NCBI GenBank assembly: GCA_017852075.1
Contig: JAFMLQ010000002.1
Span: 27,512-91,511, forward strand
Direction: 5' to 3'
From: Flavobacteriaceae bacterium
GTDB lineage: Bacteria; Bacteroidota; Bacteroidia; Flavobacteriales; Flavobacteriaceae
Length of the DNA: 64,000 nucleotides
Shown here: positions 35,761-43,983 of the stretch, in pieces
How the letters are laid out: each line of letters starts with the position of its first letter
Numbering within the stretch: the first letter of the stretch is position 1
Notes under the pieces: model-generated
Told to the model about the DNA's origin: nothing
What the model saw: only the letters and a program-made list of their open reading frames with translations
Databases searched by the model: none
Made by a program: the position numbers and the translations under genes

Positions 35761-35867
35761 TTTCTTATTGTTTTTTTAAAATTAATAAGAAATACTTATA
35801 TAGCTTAGTGTAATTTGAAATAATTGCTGATTATTTGAATTTTAATTTAAGTTAATATAGAAAAAAC

Positions 35868-36602
35868 TTATTCTAAAATTGAAACTTTCATAAAAACATT
35901 GGTTAGAGGCGCTTCTCGATTGTCAATTCGTTGTGTATTGATTTCATCAACAACTTCCATTCCAGCGATTACTTTTCCAAAGACTGTGTAGGAACCATCG
36001 AGATGATATGCTCCTGGAGCCTGCTTTACGATAAAAAACTCGTAAGGGGATGCTAGCTTATGGGGATTTTCTATTTCACTACTGGGCATTGAAATGACAC
36101 CTCTGTGGTGTTTGTGTCCTTTTCTGGTGTCGGGGGGGAGTAGGTAGGTCCCGATTTCACCTCTTTTTTTTGAGGTTTCAGATCGATCTGAATTTCCTCC
36201 TTGGATTACAAAACCTGGAACGACACGGTGAAAGGTAGTTCCGTTGAAATAACCTTTTTTAGTAAGATAGATAAAGTTCGCTCGATGGTAAGGTGTGTTT
36301 TTAAAAAGTTGAATATCTATGTTTCCAAATCGAGTTTCAATCCGAACTTTATCTTCGGGGTTTTGTTTCTGATATTCAAAGAAAAAAGGGATGGCATTCT
36401 GATCGTCCAGTACGAAAGGTTTTTCTTTTTCCACCTCTTTATTTTGAGAGGGGTTAGATTTTTTTGATATAGAATCTTTTGATTGGATAATCGTGGTTTT
36501 TTCTGTAGAAGAATTGATCCCTTTTTTTTGTTTTTTAATACTGCACTGACTGAAAAGAATTAGAGAAACTACGGAGAATATAATTAGTTTTGTATGGACC
36601 AT
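35868..36602 (-). CDS. Cyclophilin-type peptidyl-prolyl isomerase lipoprotein
   Basis: 244 aa: a lipoprotein signal (ILFSQC, Cys20), a charged linker rich in Lys, Ser and Glu (about 22-75), then a cyclophilin domain with FHRVVPGFVIQGGN, the VISMPSSE stretch, YEFFIV and LDGSYTVFGKVI. The core catalytic Arg is present. A second exported cyclophilin is encoded at 11163-12239, so the two may be partly redundant. Its start codon overlaps that of the divergent Nudix gene. Confidence 0.9.
   Translation of the reverse strand: MVHTKLIIFSVVSLILFSQCSIKKQKKGINSSTEKTTIIQSKDSISKKSNPSQNKEVEKEKPFVLDDQNAIPFFFEYQKQNPEDKVRIETRFGNIDIQLFKNTPYHRANFIYLTKKGYFNGTTFHRVVPGFVIQGGNSDRSETSKKRGEIGTYLLPPDTRKGHKHHRGVISMPSSEIENPHKLASPYEFFIVKQAPGAYHLDGSYTVFGKVIAGMEVVDEINTQRIDNREAPLTNVFMKVSILE
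36585..36592 (+). promoter_or_regulatory. Candidate -7 element of the Nudix gene inside the divergent cyclophilin gene
   Basis: TAGTTTTG matches TAnnTTTG and ends 8 bp before the Nudix ATG, inside the signal-peptide codons of the minus-strand cyclophilin gene. The transcript would be leaderless or nearly so. No strong -33 TTG is visible. Confidence 0.4.
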
Positions 36603-37242
36603 GGATTATAAGACTTTTATTGATTCCTTTTCAAAAGTAAAGGATTTCTCATTACCTGGGCTAAGTGCCCAATTGCGAGCAGCTCCCCCTCATCGTCTAA
36701 AGGAGATTCCTCTCACTTCTGCTGATTTCAAAAACGCCAAAAAGGCTGCAGTTTTACTCTATTGTTATCCCAAGGCAAATCAAATGCAGCTCTCTTTGAT
36801 CAAAAGAACGGATTATGGTGGTGTGCATTCGGGACAAATAAGTTTACCAGGCGGTAAGCCAGAGCAGTTTGATGCCACATTACAAGACACAGCACTTAGA
36901 GAATGTAAAGAAGAATTGGGAATTCCTTTACAGACAGTACAAGATTTGGTTCCATTGACCCCTTTGTATATTCCACCAAGTAATTTTTTGGTAAGTCCCT
37001 ATATTACACATGAATCTAGGTATCCTGATTTTTTTCCAGACTCAAGAGAAGTAGCAGCACATATAGAACTCCCCCTTTTTAAGCTTATGGAATTAGAATT
37101 AGAACAAAGAGAAATTCCTGATGGACCTTTTCATGGGAGCCCTGTCCCTTGTTATCTTTATGAAGGTCATATGGTATGGGGAGCCACAGCGATGATTTTA
37201 ACAGAATTTAAAGTTGTTTTAACTGCTCTAAATTCGAATTAA
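36601..37242 (+). CDS. CoA-pyrophosphatase-type Nudix hydrolase
   Basis: 213 aa with the CoA-type opening KRTDYGGVHSGQISLPGGK and the Nudix box running through LQDTALRECKEELGI (REx2EE core intact). Such enzymes split CoA or related dinucleotides into 3',5'-ADP and phosphopantetheine. The substrate assignment is by subfamily motif. It starts exactly where the cyclophilin gene starts in the other direction. Confidence 0.9.
   Translation: MDYKTFIDSFSKVKDFSLPGLSAQLRAAPPHRLKEIPLTSADFKNAKKAAVLLYCYPKANQMQLSLIKRTDYGGVHSGQISLPGGKPEQFDATLQDTALRECKEELGIPLQTVQDLVPLTPLYIPPSNFLVSPYITHESRYPDFFPDSREVAAHIELPLFKLMELELEQREIPDGPFHGSPVPCYLYEGHMVWGATAMILTEFKVVLTALNSN
36632..36639 (-). promoter_or_regulatory. Candidate -7 element of the cyclophilin gene inside the Nudix gene
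   Basis: The minus strand reads TACTTTTG, matching TAnnTTTG, about 30 bp upstream of the cyclophilin start and inside codons of the Nudix gene. No clear -33 partner was found. Confidence 0.35.
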
Positions 37243-37270
37243 TTCTATCTTTAAATCGATTTTATGAGAA

Positions 37271-38074
37271 ATGCCGATGTTTAAGAAAAATCCCTTTGGT
37301 CATTATTTAATTTTAAAAAAATGGTTGATTCGATATATGGGGTTTATGACCCATCGTCGGTATAGAGGATTTAATGAGCTAAAAATTGAGGGTTCTGAAA
37401 TCATAAAAGAACTTCCAGAAACCAATGTATTATTCATCTCCAATCATCAAACCTATTTTGCGGATGTAGTGGCCATGTTTCATGTTTTTAATGCAAGCCT
37501 AAGTGGAAGAATAGATAGTATTAAAAATGTGGGTTATCTCTGGAATCCTAAGCTTAATATTTATTACGTTGCAGCAAAAGAAACCATGAATGCTGGACTT
37601 TTACCTCGTATTCTGGCCTATGCGGGTTCAATATCCATAGAGCGTACATGGCGTGAAAGTGGGAAAGAAATACAAAGACAAGTAAAAATGAGTGATATTT
37701 CCAACATTGGAAAAGCTCTTGATGACGGCTGGGTCATTACGTTTCCCCAAGGAACTACAAAACCTTTTAAACCTGTAAGAAAAGGAACAGCTCATATTAT
37801 CAAACACTACCAGCCCATAGTTATACCCATTGTAATTGATGGCTTTAGGCGTTCTTTCGACAAAAAAGGGTTGATGATCAAAAAGCGAGGTATTTTACAG
37901 TCCATTATCATCAAAAAACCTTTGAAAATTGATTATGAAAACGACTCTATCGACAGTATTATGGAAAAAATAGAGTATTCTATTGAGCAACATCCTTCCT
38001 TTCTTAAAGTCATTCCCAAAGAAGAATTAGAGGCTGAAAGAATACTGAATGAAAAGCGCAAGTGGGACCTTTAG
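37271..38074 (+). CDS. 1-acyl-glycerol-3-phosphate acyltransferase-like protein
   Basis: 267 aa PlsC-family protein. The first motif reads SNHQTYFADV, with five residues between His and Asp where HX4D is usual. The glycerophosphate-binding motif reads FPQGTTKPF in place of FPEGTRS. Both changes may be normal for the Bacteroidota subgroup. It should add the second acyl chain to phosphatidic acid or a related lipid at the inner membrane. Two ATG codons two residues apart are possible starts. It converges with the superoxide dismutase gene with no gap. Confidence 0.83.
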   Translation: MPMFKKNPFGHYLILKKWLIRYMGFMTHRRYRGFNELKIEGSEIIKELPETNVLFISNHQTYFADVVAMFHVFNASLSGRIDSIKNVGYLWNPKLNIYYVAAKETMNAGLLPRILAYAGSISIERTWRESGKEIQRQVKMSDISNIGKALDDGWVITFPQGTTKPFKPVRKGTAHIIKHYQPIVIPIVIDGFRRSFDKKGLMIKKRGILQSIIIKKPLKIDYENDSIDSIMEKIEYSIEQHPSFLKVIPKEELEAERILNEKRKWDL

Positions 38075-38803
38075 TTATCGAATAATACCTGCACAACTTA
38101 TTCGTGAACCAGCAGCTCCCGAGGGTTGAGATGTCAAGTCATCTGCACCTTGATGTACGATAATTGCCTTTCCTATAATGTTTTTGGTTTCGTCATCACA
38201 GCCCAAACACCATTGATCTGTTGCGAAAGTAACCTCTCCATTTCCTTCATTGTCAGCCTCAAAGTTTCCGATATCACCTCTGTGATATCCCTCGGAAGAT
38301 CCCCAAGCCCCGTGCGGCTGAAAGGTCGGATTCCAGTGTCCTCCAGTTGATTTTCCATCAGGAGAAGAACAGTCTGCTTTTTCGTGAATATGAATGGCGT
38401 GAGTACCTTCTGTGAGACCTGAAATCATCGCATTGAGTGTGACTGTTCCCTCTTCTTCGGTAAAAAGAACTTTGCCTTCAGTATTGGTGTCACTTTTCGC
38501 ATTAAGTTTAAATTGCAATTGTTTTTTGGTTTTACGAACCACTTTTTTATTCACGTCATCCTCAGTAGTTAAAGCCTCTACTTTTTTCATTACTTCTTCA
38601 TGAGTCCCCTCAATGATTTCAATTTCTTCAATGGTTTCACCTTCCACCCATTTTGTTGTGGTAATTTCCGCTTTGGACCCTTCTTCTGTCCTTTCAATTT
38701 TAACTTCTACTTTCTTTTCTTGTGTCTCCTTTTTGGCTTGGTTTTGACAAGCTATGGTCATAATTAATGAAAGGACTGCAATGAGATTAATGACTTTTTT
38801 CAT
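38075..38803 (-). CDS. sodC: Cu/Zn superoxide dismutase, lipoprotein with long N-terminal extension
   Basis: 242 aa: lipoprotein signal (IMTIAC, Cys19), a highly charged segment with repeated Glu/Lys/Thr (about 22-95), then a full SodC domain. The copper and zinc ligands are all visible (HAIHIHEKADC, GGHWNP, HRGDIGNF, AIIVHQGADD), as are the disulfide cysteines. It converts superoxide to peroxide and oxygen in the envelope. The charged extension is longer than in common SodC and may act as a spacer from the membrane. Confidence 0.93.
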   Translation of the reverse strand: MKKVINLIAVLSLIMTIACQNQAKKETQEKKVEVKIERTEEGSKAEITTTKWVEGETIEEIEIIEGTHEEVMKKVEALTTEDDVNKKVVRKTKKQLQFKLNAKSDTNTEGKVLFTEEEGTVTLNAMISGLTEGTHAIHIHEKADCSSPDGKSTGGHWNPTFQPHGAWGSSEGYHRGDIGNFEADNEGNGEVTFATDQWCLGCDDETKNIIGKAIIVHQGADDLTSQPSGAAGSRISCAGIIR

Positions 38804-38914
38804 GGATTATATTGTTTCAGTTAATGAGGGATTGAATTGTAAAAGTAATTATTTTTTAATCAAATAAAGAATCGCACGGAGGGGTAAAACATTCTTACAA
38901 GTAAATACATTCAG

Positions 38915-38922
38915 TATCTTTG
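38915..38922 (+). promoter_or_regulatory. Candidate -7 element before the DUF3089 gene
   Basis: TATCTTTG matches TAnnTTTG, 13 bp before the GTG start. The -33 position reads TTACAA rather than TTG, so the match is partial. Confidence 0.4.
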
Positions 38923-38935
38923 TGTAAAAATCAAA

Positions 38936-39943
38936 GTGAAAAATTATTTATTTATCCTCTTCGGAATCCTATTTTTATCTTGTAAAACTACCTACTTAAC
39001 TAAAGAATTTAAAATCGCTCAATTACCAATGGCACCCGATTATTCTCAAGAAGAGAGTTGGGCAGTACTTCCTCATATTTTTAATGCATCTTTAGAAGAG
39101 ATAGTAGGCGAACCCCAACCGAAAAAAGCAGACGTTTTTTTTATTTATCCCACGTTGTTTGTGAACAAAAAGGATGCTGGGTGGAACGCAGATATTTATG
39201 AGACTTCAATACGTACAGAGGTACTAGAAAAAGCCGTTACTTTTCAGGCATCCGCTTGGGTAGCTGCTGCAAACTTGTACGTTCCTTTTTATCGGCAAGC
39301 TCATTATCGAATTTTTGTAGAGCCCTACGCGCAACAAGGCAAGCAAGCGGGAGTAATAGCCTATGAAGACGTTAAAAATGCTTTTGTACACTATTTGGAA
39401 AACTATAATCATTCCAAGCCCATCATTATCGCTGCACACAGTCAAGGAACCATTCATGCCAAACGACTTTTAAAGGAGTTTTTTGACGGAAAACCTCTTC
39501 AAAAGCAACTCATTGCCGCATATTTAATTGGATCGCGCATTATAGAAAATGAATTTAAAACCATCCCTGTACTTGAACAACCTGAGCAATTCGGAGGATT
39601 TGTAAGTTGGAATACTTACAAAATAAATCACCTACCCAAACAATACGAAGATTGGTACAAAGGAGGTGTGGTAACCAATCCAATTACCTGGGACCAAAGT
39701 TCTTCAGGACCCAAAGAGCTCCATTTAGGAGTTTTGGCTTCAGACAAACGCATCTACCCTAAAAGTCTTTCTGTAGAGAAAACGAATGGGTTGCTTTGGT
39801 CTACATTGCCTAAAATTAAAAAACGCTTTCTGTTGTCCTTTATCAAAAATTATCACTTTGCAGACGTAAACCTTTTTTGGAAAGACATCCAGCAAAATGC
39901 AATTTTAAGAACAGAAAATTGGCTCACACAAAATCAAAAATAA
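38936..39943 (+). CDS. DUF3089 alpha/beta-hydrolase lipoprotein
   Basis: 335 aa starting at GTG, which gives a proper lipoprotein signal (ILFLSC, Cys16). The hydrolase nucleophile elbow is AHSQGT (about residues 168-173), with IFFIYPTLF-type strands before it. This is the DUF3089 family of predicted esterases or lipases, exported in Bacteroidota. The substrate is unknown. Its stop overlaps the start of the FMN-binding protein gene (TAATG). Confidence 0.85.
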   Translation: MKNYLFILFGILFLSCKTTYLTKEFKIAQLPMAPDYSQEESWAVLPHIFNASLEEIVGEPQPKKADVFFIYPTLFVNKKDAGWNADIYETSIRTEVLEKAVTFQASAWVAAANLYVPFYRQAHYRIFVEPYAQQGKQAGVIAYEDVKNAFVHYLENYNHSKPIIIAAHSQGTIHAKRLLKEFFDGKPLQKQLIAAYLIGSRIIENEFKTIPVLEQPEQFGGFVSWNTYKINHLPKQYEDWYKGGVVTNPITWDQSSSGPKELHLGVLASDKRIYPKSLSVEKTNGLLWSTLPKIKKRFLLSFIKNYHFADVNLFWKDIQQNAILRTENWLTQNQK

Positions 39944-40479
39944 TGTTAGAAAATATTTTAGAGGATTGTAAAAAGCAGCTGAGTGCCGCTTTACTGCACA
40001 AAAAGCATTCCTATCGTTATTTTACACTCGCAACCCAAAAAAAAGATGGAGGTTCTCATTTGCGAACGGTTGTTTTACGTGATTTTGATCCTTTACAAAT
40101 GCAATTCATTATTTATACTGATTTGCGTTCCAAAAAAGTTGAGGAGTTAACAGATCACCCACAGGCTCAATTCTTATTCTATGACGCGACTAGACTCATC
40201 CAACTGGTGGTAGATGCCCATCTTGTGGAATGCACCCAAGATACCCACACATATCAAAATTTACCCGAACCTAGCAAAAAAGATTACAGTAGTAAACAAA
40301 CTCCTGGTACAACTATAGAGAGGCCAGACCAAATCGTTCATGACTTTTCAAAGGGATATTTTACCAAACTCACTTTTCAAGCAAAACAATTGGAATATCT
40401 CAAATTAAAACGTCCCAATCATATTCGTACTTTATTTTGCGATTCTGACCAATGGAAAGGACAGTTTTTGGCGCCTTAA
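39943..40479 (+). CDS. Pyridoxamine 5'-phosphate oxidase-like FMN-binding protein
   Basis: About 178 aa from the ATG at 39943, chosen because it overlaps the previous stop; a longer frame would lie inside the DUF3089 gene. The FMN-binding split barrel is shown by LRTVVLRDFDP and FIIYTDLRSKKVEEL, as in the PNPOx-like Alr4036 family. True PdxH active-site residues cannot be confirmed by eye, so I do not name it pdxH. Cytoplasmic. It ends about 60 bp before the first Gfo/Idh/MocA gene. Confidence 0.82.
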   Translation: MLENILEDCKKQLSAALLHKKHSYRYFTLATQKKDGGSHLRTVVLRDFDPLQMQFIIYTDLRSKKVEELTDHPQAQFLFYDATRLIQLVVDAHLVECTQDTHTYQNLPEPSKKDYSSKQTPGTTIERPDQIVHDFSKGYFTKLTFQAKQLEYLKLKRPNHIRTLFCDSDQWKGQFLAP

Positions 40480-40543
40480 TTTTCTTTGTAATACAATCAG
40501 TTTATTTTTCGTAAATTGATTTTTAAATTTTAAATCTTTAGAA

Positions 40544-41998
40544 ATGCCATCAAAAAAGCCCAAAACTGAACCTATCCAACGCAGAACATTTATCAAAAAA
40601 GGAGTAGCAGCTAGTTCTCTTTTTATTGTTCCACGACATGTCCTTGGAGGTGTTGGTTATACCGCTCCTAGTGATCAACTTGCTTTGGCAGGAATTGGTG
40701 TAGGTGGAAAAGGAGAGAGTGATCTTCGAAATGCAACTGTCAATGGAAGAGAGCGTGTTGTAGCCCTTTGTGATGTAGATACCTCACCAACAAGTAGTGC
40801 CAAAAAAAGCGTGGATCGTTATTCAAATGCTACTTTTTATGAAAACTTTAAAGCAATGCTCGACAAGGAGAAGGACATTGATGCTGTGACCATTTCTACT
40901 CCGGATCACAACCATGCCCCTGCAGCAGTTTATGCAATGGAGCGCGGTATTCATGTGTATGTTCAAAAGCCTCTTACGCACAACATCTATGAAGCACGCC
41001 TTTTGACTGAAATGGCTCGTGAAAAACAACTTGTTACTCAAATGGGAAATCAAGGAGCTTCCAATCCAGATCAGTTACAAATCCAAAAATGGATCAATGA
41101 TGGGATGATTGGAACTGTTACAAAAGTCAATGTATGGACCAATCGTCCAGTCTGGCCCCAAGGGGTGGCAATGTCGAAGCCAGATGCTTCGAGCAAGCCC
41201 GACACCCTTAATTGGAACCAATGGTTGGGCCCTGCAGAAGAAACTCCTTTTATTCCCAATATGCATCCGTTCAACTGGAGAGGTTGGTGGAATTTTGGGA
41301 CCGGTGCTTTAGGTGATATGGGATGTCATTTGATCGACATTCCATTTAAAGCTTTAGGCTTAAAATATCCTACTTCTGTAGAATGTAGTGTGGGTACAAT
41401 TTATTCCAAAATGTGGAATGCTGATTTTTATCCAGAAGGTTGTCCGGCATCTTCTTCCGTTTCTATTCAATTTGATGCCACAGCTAAAAATCCAAGTCCA
41501 ATTCAGATGACATGGTCAGACGGAGGTATCAAACCCTTTCATCCTGACTTGCTCCCTGCAGATGTTAGTATAGAAGCCAACGGAGTGATTATGATTGGTG
41601 AAAAAGGTGTCATAACTTGTGATTCTTACGGAGAACATCCAAAATTGTACAAAAAGGGAATGCCTGTAATTGACGGTAGCCAAGTCAAGTCTAAAGAACC
41701 GGAGTTTGGACATCAACGCAAGTGGGTAGATGCATGTAAAGCTGGATTTGGTAGTCCCGAATACAACGCATTGACCTCTTCTTTTGATTATTCTGGTCCC
41801 CTTACGGAAACCGTACTGATGGGAAATATTGCGATTAGAAGCTATGTACTTCAGGGAAGAAGTTCAGATTCTTGGAGCCCTGACTTAATCAGCCGAAAAA
41901 AGCTATTGTGGGACGGAAATCAAATGAAAATCAAAAACCTAGAAGCCGCGAATCAATTTGTTACTCGGAATTACAGATCCGGCTGGGAACTAACTTAA
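40544..41998 (+). CDS. Exported Gfo/Idh/MocA-family oxidoreductase (first)
   Basis: 484 aa with a Tat-type signal (QRRTFIKKGVAASSLF) that suggests folding with its cofactor before export. A Rossmann domain follows (LAGIGVGGKGESDLRNA), with the substrate-lysine motif as VQKPLTH, Gln replacing the usual Glu of EKP. The second domain has GDMGCHLIDIPF with the conserved histidine. Such proteins hold NAD(H) tightly and oxidise or reduce sugar hydroxyls; some act by transient C3 oxidation. Substrate unknown. galE follows 11 bp later. Confidence 0.9.
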   Translation: MPSKKPKTEPIQRRTFIKKGVAASSLFIVPRHVLGGVGYTAPSDQLALAGIGVGGKGESDLRNATVNGRERVVALCDVDTSPTSSAKKSVDRYSNATFYENFKAMLDKEKDIDAVTISTPDHNHAPAAVYAMERGIHVYVQKPLTHNIYEARLLTEMAREKQLVTQMGNQGASNPDQLQIQKWINDGMIGTVTKVNVWTNRPVWPQGVAMSKPDASSKPDTLNWNQWLGPAEETPFIPNMHPFNWRGWWNFGTGALGDMGCHLIDIPFKALGLKYPTSVECSVGTIYSKMWNADFYPEGCPASSSVSIQFDATAKNPSPIQMTWSDGGIKPFHPDLLPADVSIEANGVIMIGEKGVITCDSYGEHPKLYKKGMPVIDGSQVKSKEPEFGHQRKWVDACKAGFGSPEYNALTSSFDYSGPLTETVLMGNIAIRSYVLQGRSSDSWSPDLISRKKLLWDGNQMKIKNLEAANQFVTRNYRSGWELT

Positions 41999-42009
41999 CT
42001 ATTTAGATT

Positions 42010-43029
42010 TTGAAAATACTTGTCACAGGTGGCCTGGGATATATCGGATCCCATGTTTCGGTTTTACTACTTGAAAAAGGGGTGGATGTGATTATTCTGG
42101 ATAACCTAGACAATGCACGAATAGAAGTTTTAGATCGTATTGAAGCGATAACAGGCAAACGCCCAATATTTGAGCAAGTTGATCTCAAAGACCAAAATCT
42201 GGTAAAAGCACTCTTTGCAACATATCCTGATCTTGATGGCTGCATCCATTTTGCCGCACATAAAGCGGTGGGAGAAAGTCTAAAACAACCCCTTCGGTAT
42301 TATGAAAATAATATTGGAGGATTGATCCATATTTTAAAACCCTTGACCCGCCAAGGAATTCCATTGATTTTCAGCTCTTCTTGTACCGTTTATGGACAAG
42401 CACAAGAACTTCCCATTACGGAAGAGACACCCCTTAAACCCTCTAGTTCGCCTTACGGTTTTACGAAGCAAATGGGAGAACAAATTATACAGGACAGTTG
42501 TATCGCAAATCCCAATTTTAGAGCGATTTTATTGCGATATTTCAACCCAGTAGGAGCGCACCCCACTGCCCAAATAGGGGAATATCCGCAAGGCATTCCA
42601 CAGAATTTAGTTCCTTTTTTGACGCAAACCGTAATTGGGAAACGCCCTATATTAAAAGTGTTTGGATCGGATTACGATACACCCGACGGGACCTGTATCC
42701 GCGATTACATTCATGTGATGGATCTGGCTCAGGCACATATAGAAAGCTTAAACCACCTCATTTCTTCTTCGCAAAGCCCTTCCTGTGAGATATTTAACGT
42801 AGGAACTGGAACAGGAGCAAGTGTACTGGAACTCATTCAAGCCTTTGAAGACGCTACAGGTGAAAAGGTACCTTACACGTTGAGCGCCCCTAGAGCTGGG
42901 GATACTGTAGTTGCTTTTGCCGATGTCACAAAAATTGAACGTAAATTAGGGTGGAAGGCCCAATATACCCTCCATGAAGCACTGAAAAGCGCTTGGGATT
43001 GGGAAAAACAAATCGATAAGAACCCTTAA
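42010..43029 (+). CDS. galE: UDP-glucose 4-epimerase, TTG start
   Basis: 339 aa extended-SDR enzyme that interconverts UDP-glucose and UDP-galactose. The N-terminal GGLGYIGSH NAD motif begins only five residues in. An in-frame stop (TAG, 42004-42006) lies just upstream, so the start must be TTG at 42010 (or ATT at 42007); no ATG fits. The catalytic serine-tyrosine pair is in FSSSCTVYG and the SPYGFTK motif, and the closing region has RAGDTVVAFAD. It sits between two exported sugar enzymes, but is itself cytoplasmic. Confidence 0.93.
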   Translation: MKILVTGGLGYIGSHVSVLLLEKGVDVIILDNLDNARIEVLDRIEAITGKRPIFEQVDLKDQNLVKALFATYPDLDGCIHFAAHKAVGESLKQPLRYYENNIGGLIHILKPLTRQGIPLIFSSSCTVYGQAQELPITEETPLKPSSSPYGFTKQMGEQIIQDSCIANPNFRAILLRYFNPVGAHPTAQIGEYPQGIPQNLVPFLTQTVIGKRPILKVFGSDYDTPDGTCIRDYIHVMDLAQAHIESLNHLISSSQSPSCEIFNVGTGTGASVLELIQAFEDATGEKVPYTLSAPRAGDTVVAFADVTKIERKLGWKAQYTLHEALKSAWDWEKQIDKNP

Positions 43030-43068
43030 TTTTCAGTAACCTTAACCCCTTAATAATTCCTATTTATA

Positions 43069-43971
43069 ATGAAACAAAAAGAAAATATCAATCGTAGAAA
43101 TGCTATCAAAACTATGGCTTTAGGCTCCTCTGCTATGGTCATACCAAAGCTAAATCCAATGACAACCAATTTCTCCAACACCCCTCTAAAAGGTAATATA
43201 AGACAATCCGTTTGCCAATGGTGTTATGGCAATGTACCCTTAGAAAAACTAGCTCAAGAAGCAAAGAAAATGGGACTGATTGGTATTGACTTAATTGGAG
43301 CTGAAGGGTGGGATGTATTGAAAAAATACGATCTCATTTCAACAATGTGTTATGGGGATTTAGAAGGTAAATCTACACGTAGTCTAACTGATGGTTGGTG
43401 CGACAAACGCTTTCACAAAGATTTAATTAAACAATATACTCGCCACATTAAATTGGTTGCCGAAGCAGGATGGACCAATTTAATATGTTTTAGTGGAAGT
43501 AGAAGAGGGATGACTGATGCTCAGGGTCTTGAAAATTGTGTGGATGGATTGCGACAAATTCTGCCCATAGCAGAAGATTATGGGGTAATTTTACAGATGG
43601 AACTCTTAAACTCAAAAGTAGATCATGCAGATTATATGTGCGATAATTCGAATTGGGGAGTGGCCCTCTGCAAGGCCTTAGATTCAGATCATTTCAAATT
43701 GCTTTACGATATTTATCACATGCAAGTTATGGAGGGAGATATCATTCATACCATACAGGAAAATCACAAGTTCTATGGTCATTACCACACTGCTGGGGTG
43801 CCGGGACGAAACGAATTGGATGAAAAACAAGAATTGTTTTATCCCGCCATCATGAAAGCCATTGTAGATACTGGTTTTAAGGGATTTGTTGCGCAGGAAT
43901 TCATCCCTCGTGACCGTACTAACGACGGTTTAAACGCTTTGGCTACAGCAGTAAAACTGTGTGACGTTTAA
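43069..43971 (+). CDS. Exported hydroxypyruvate-isomerase-like TIM-barrel protein
   Basis: 300 aa of the sugar-phosphate isomerase/epimerase (xylose isomerase-like) fold, with a Tat-like N-terminus (INRRNAIKTMALGSSA). Metal-site pieces are visible: MELLNSKVDH, LLYDIYHMQVMEGD, HYHTAGVPGRNE and QEFIPR. The YDIYHMQ stretch is characteristic of the hydroxypyruvate isomerase group. Because it is exported, the substrate is more likely a free sugar or keto-sugar than hydroxypyruvate. It follows galE by about 40 bp and closes this plus-strand set. Confidence 0.85.
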   Translation: MKQKENINRRNAIKTMALGSSAMVIPKLNPMTTNFSNTPLKGNIRQSVCQWCYGNVPLEKLAQEAKKMGLIGIDLIGAEGWDVLKKYDLISTMCYGDLEGKSTRSLTDGWCDKRFHKDLIKQYTRHIKLVAEAGWTNLICFSGSRRGMTDAQGLENCVDGLRQILPIAEDYGVILQMELLNSKVDHADYMCDNSNWGVALCKALDSDHFKLLYDIYHMQVMEGDIIHTIQENHKFYGHYHTAGVPGRNELDEKQELFYPAIMKAIVDTGFKGFVAQEFIPRDRTNDGLNALATAVKLCDV

Positions 43972-43983
43972 AACTTAAAAGAT

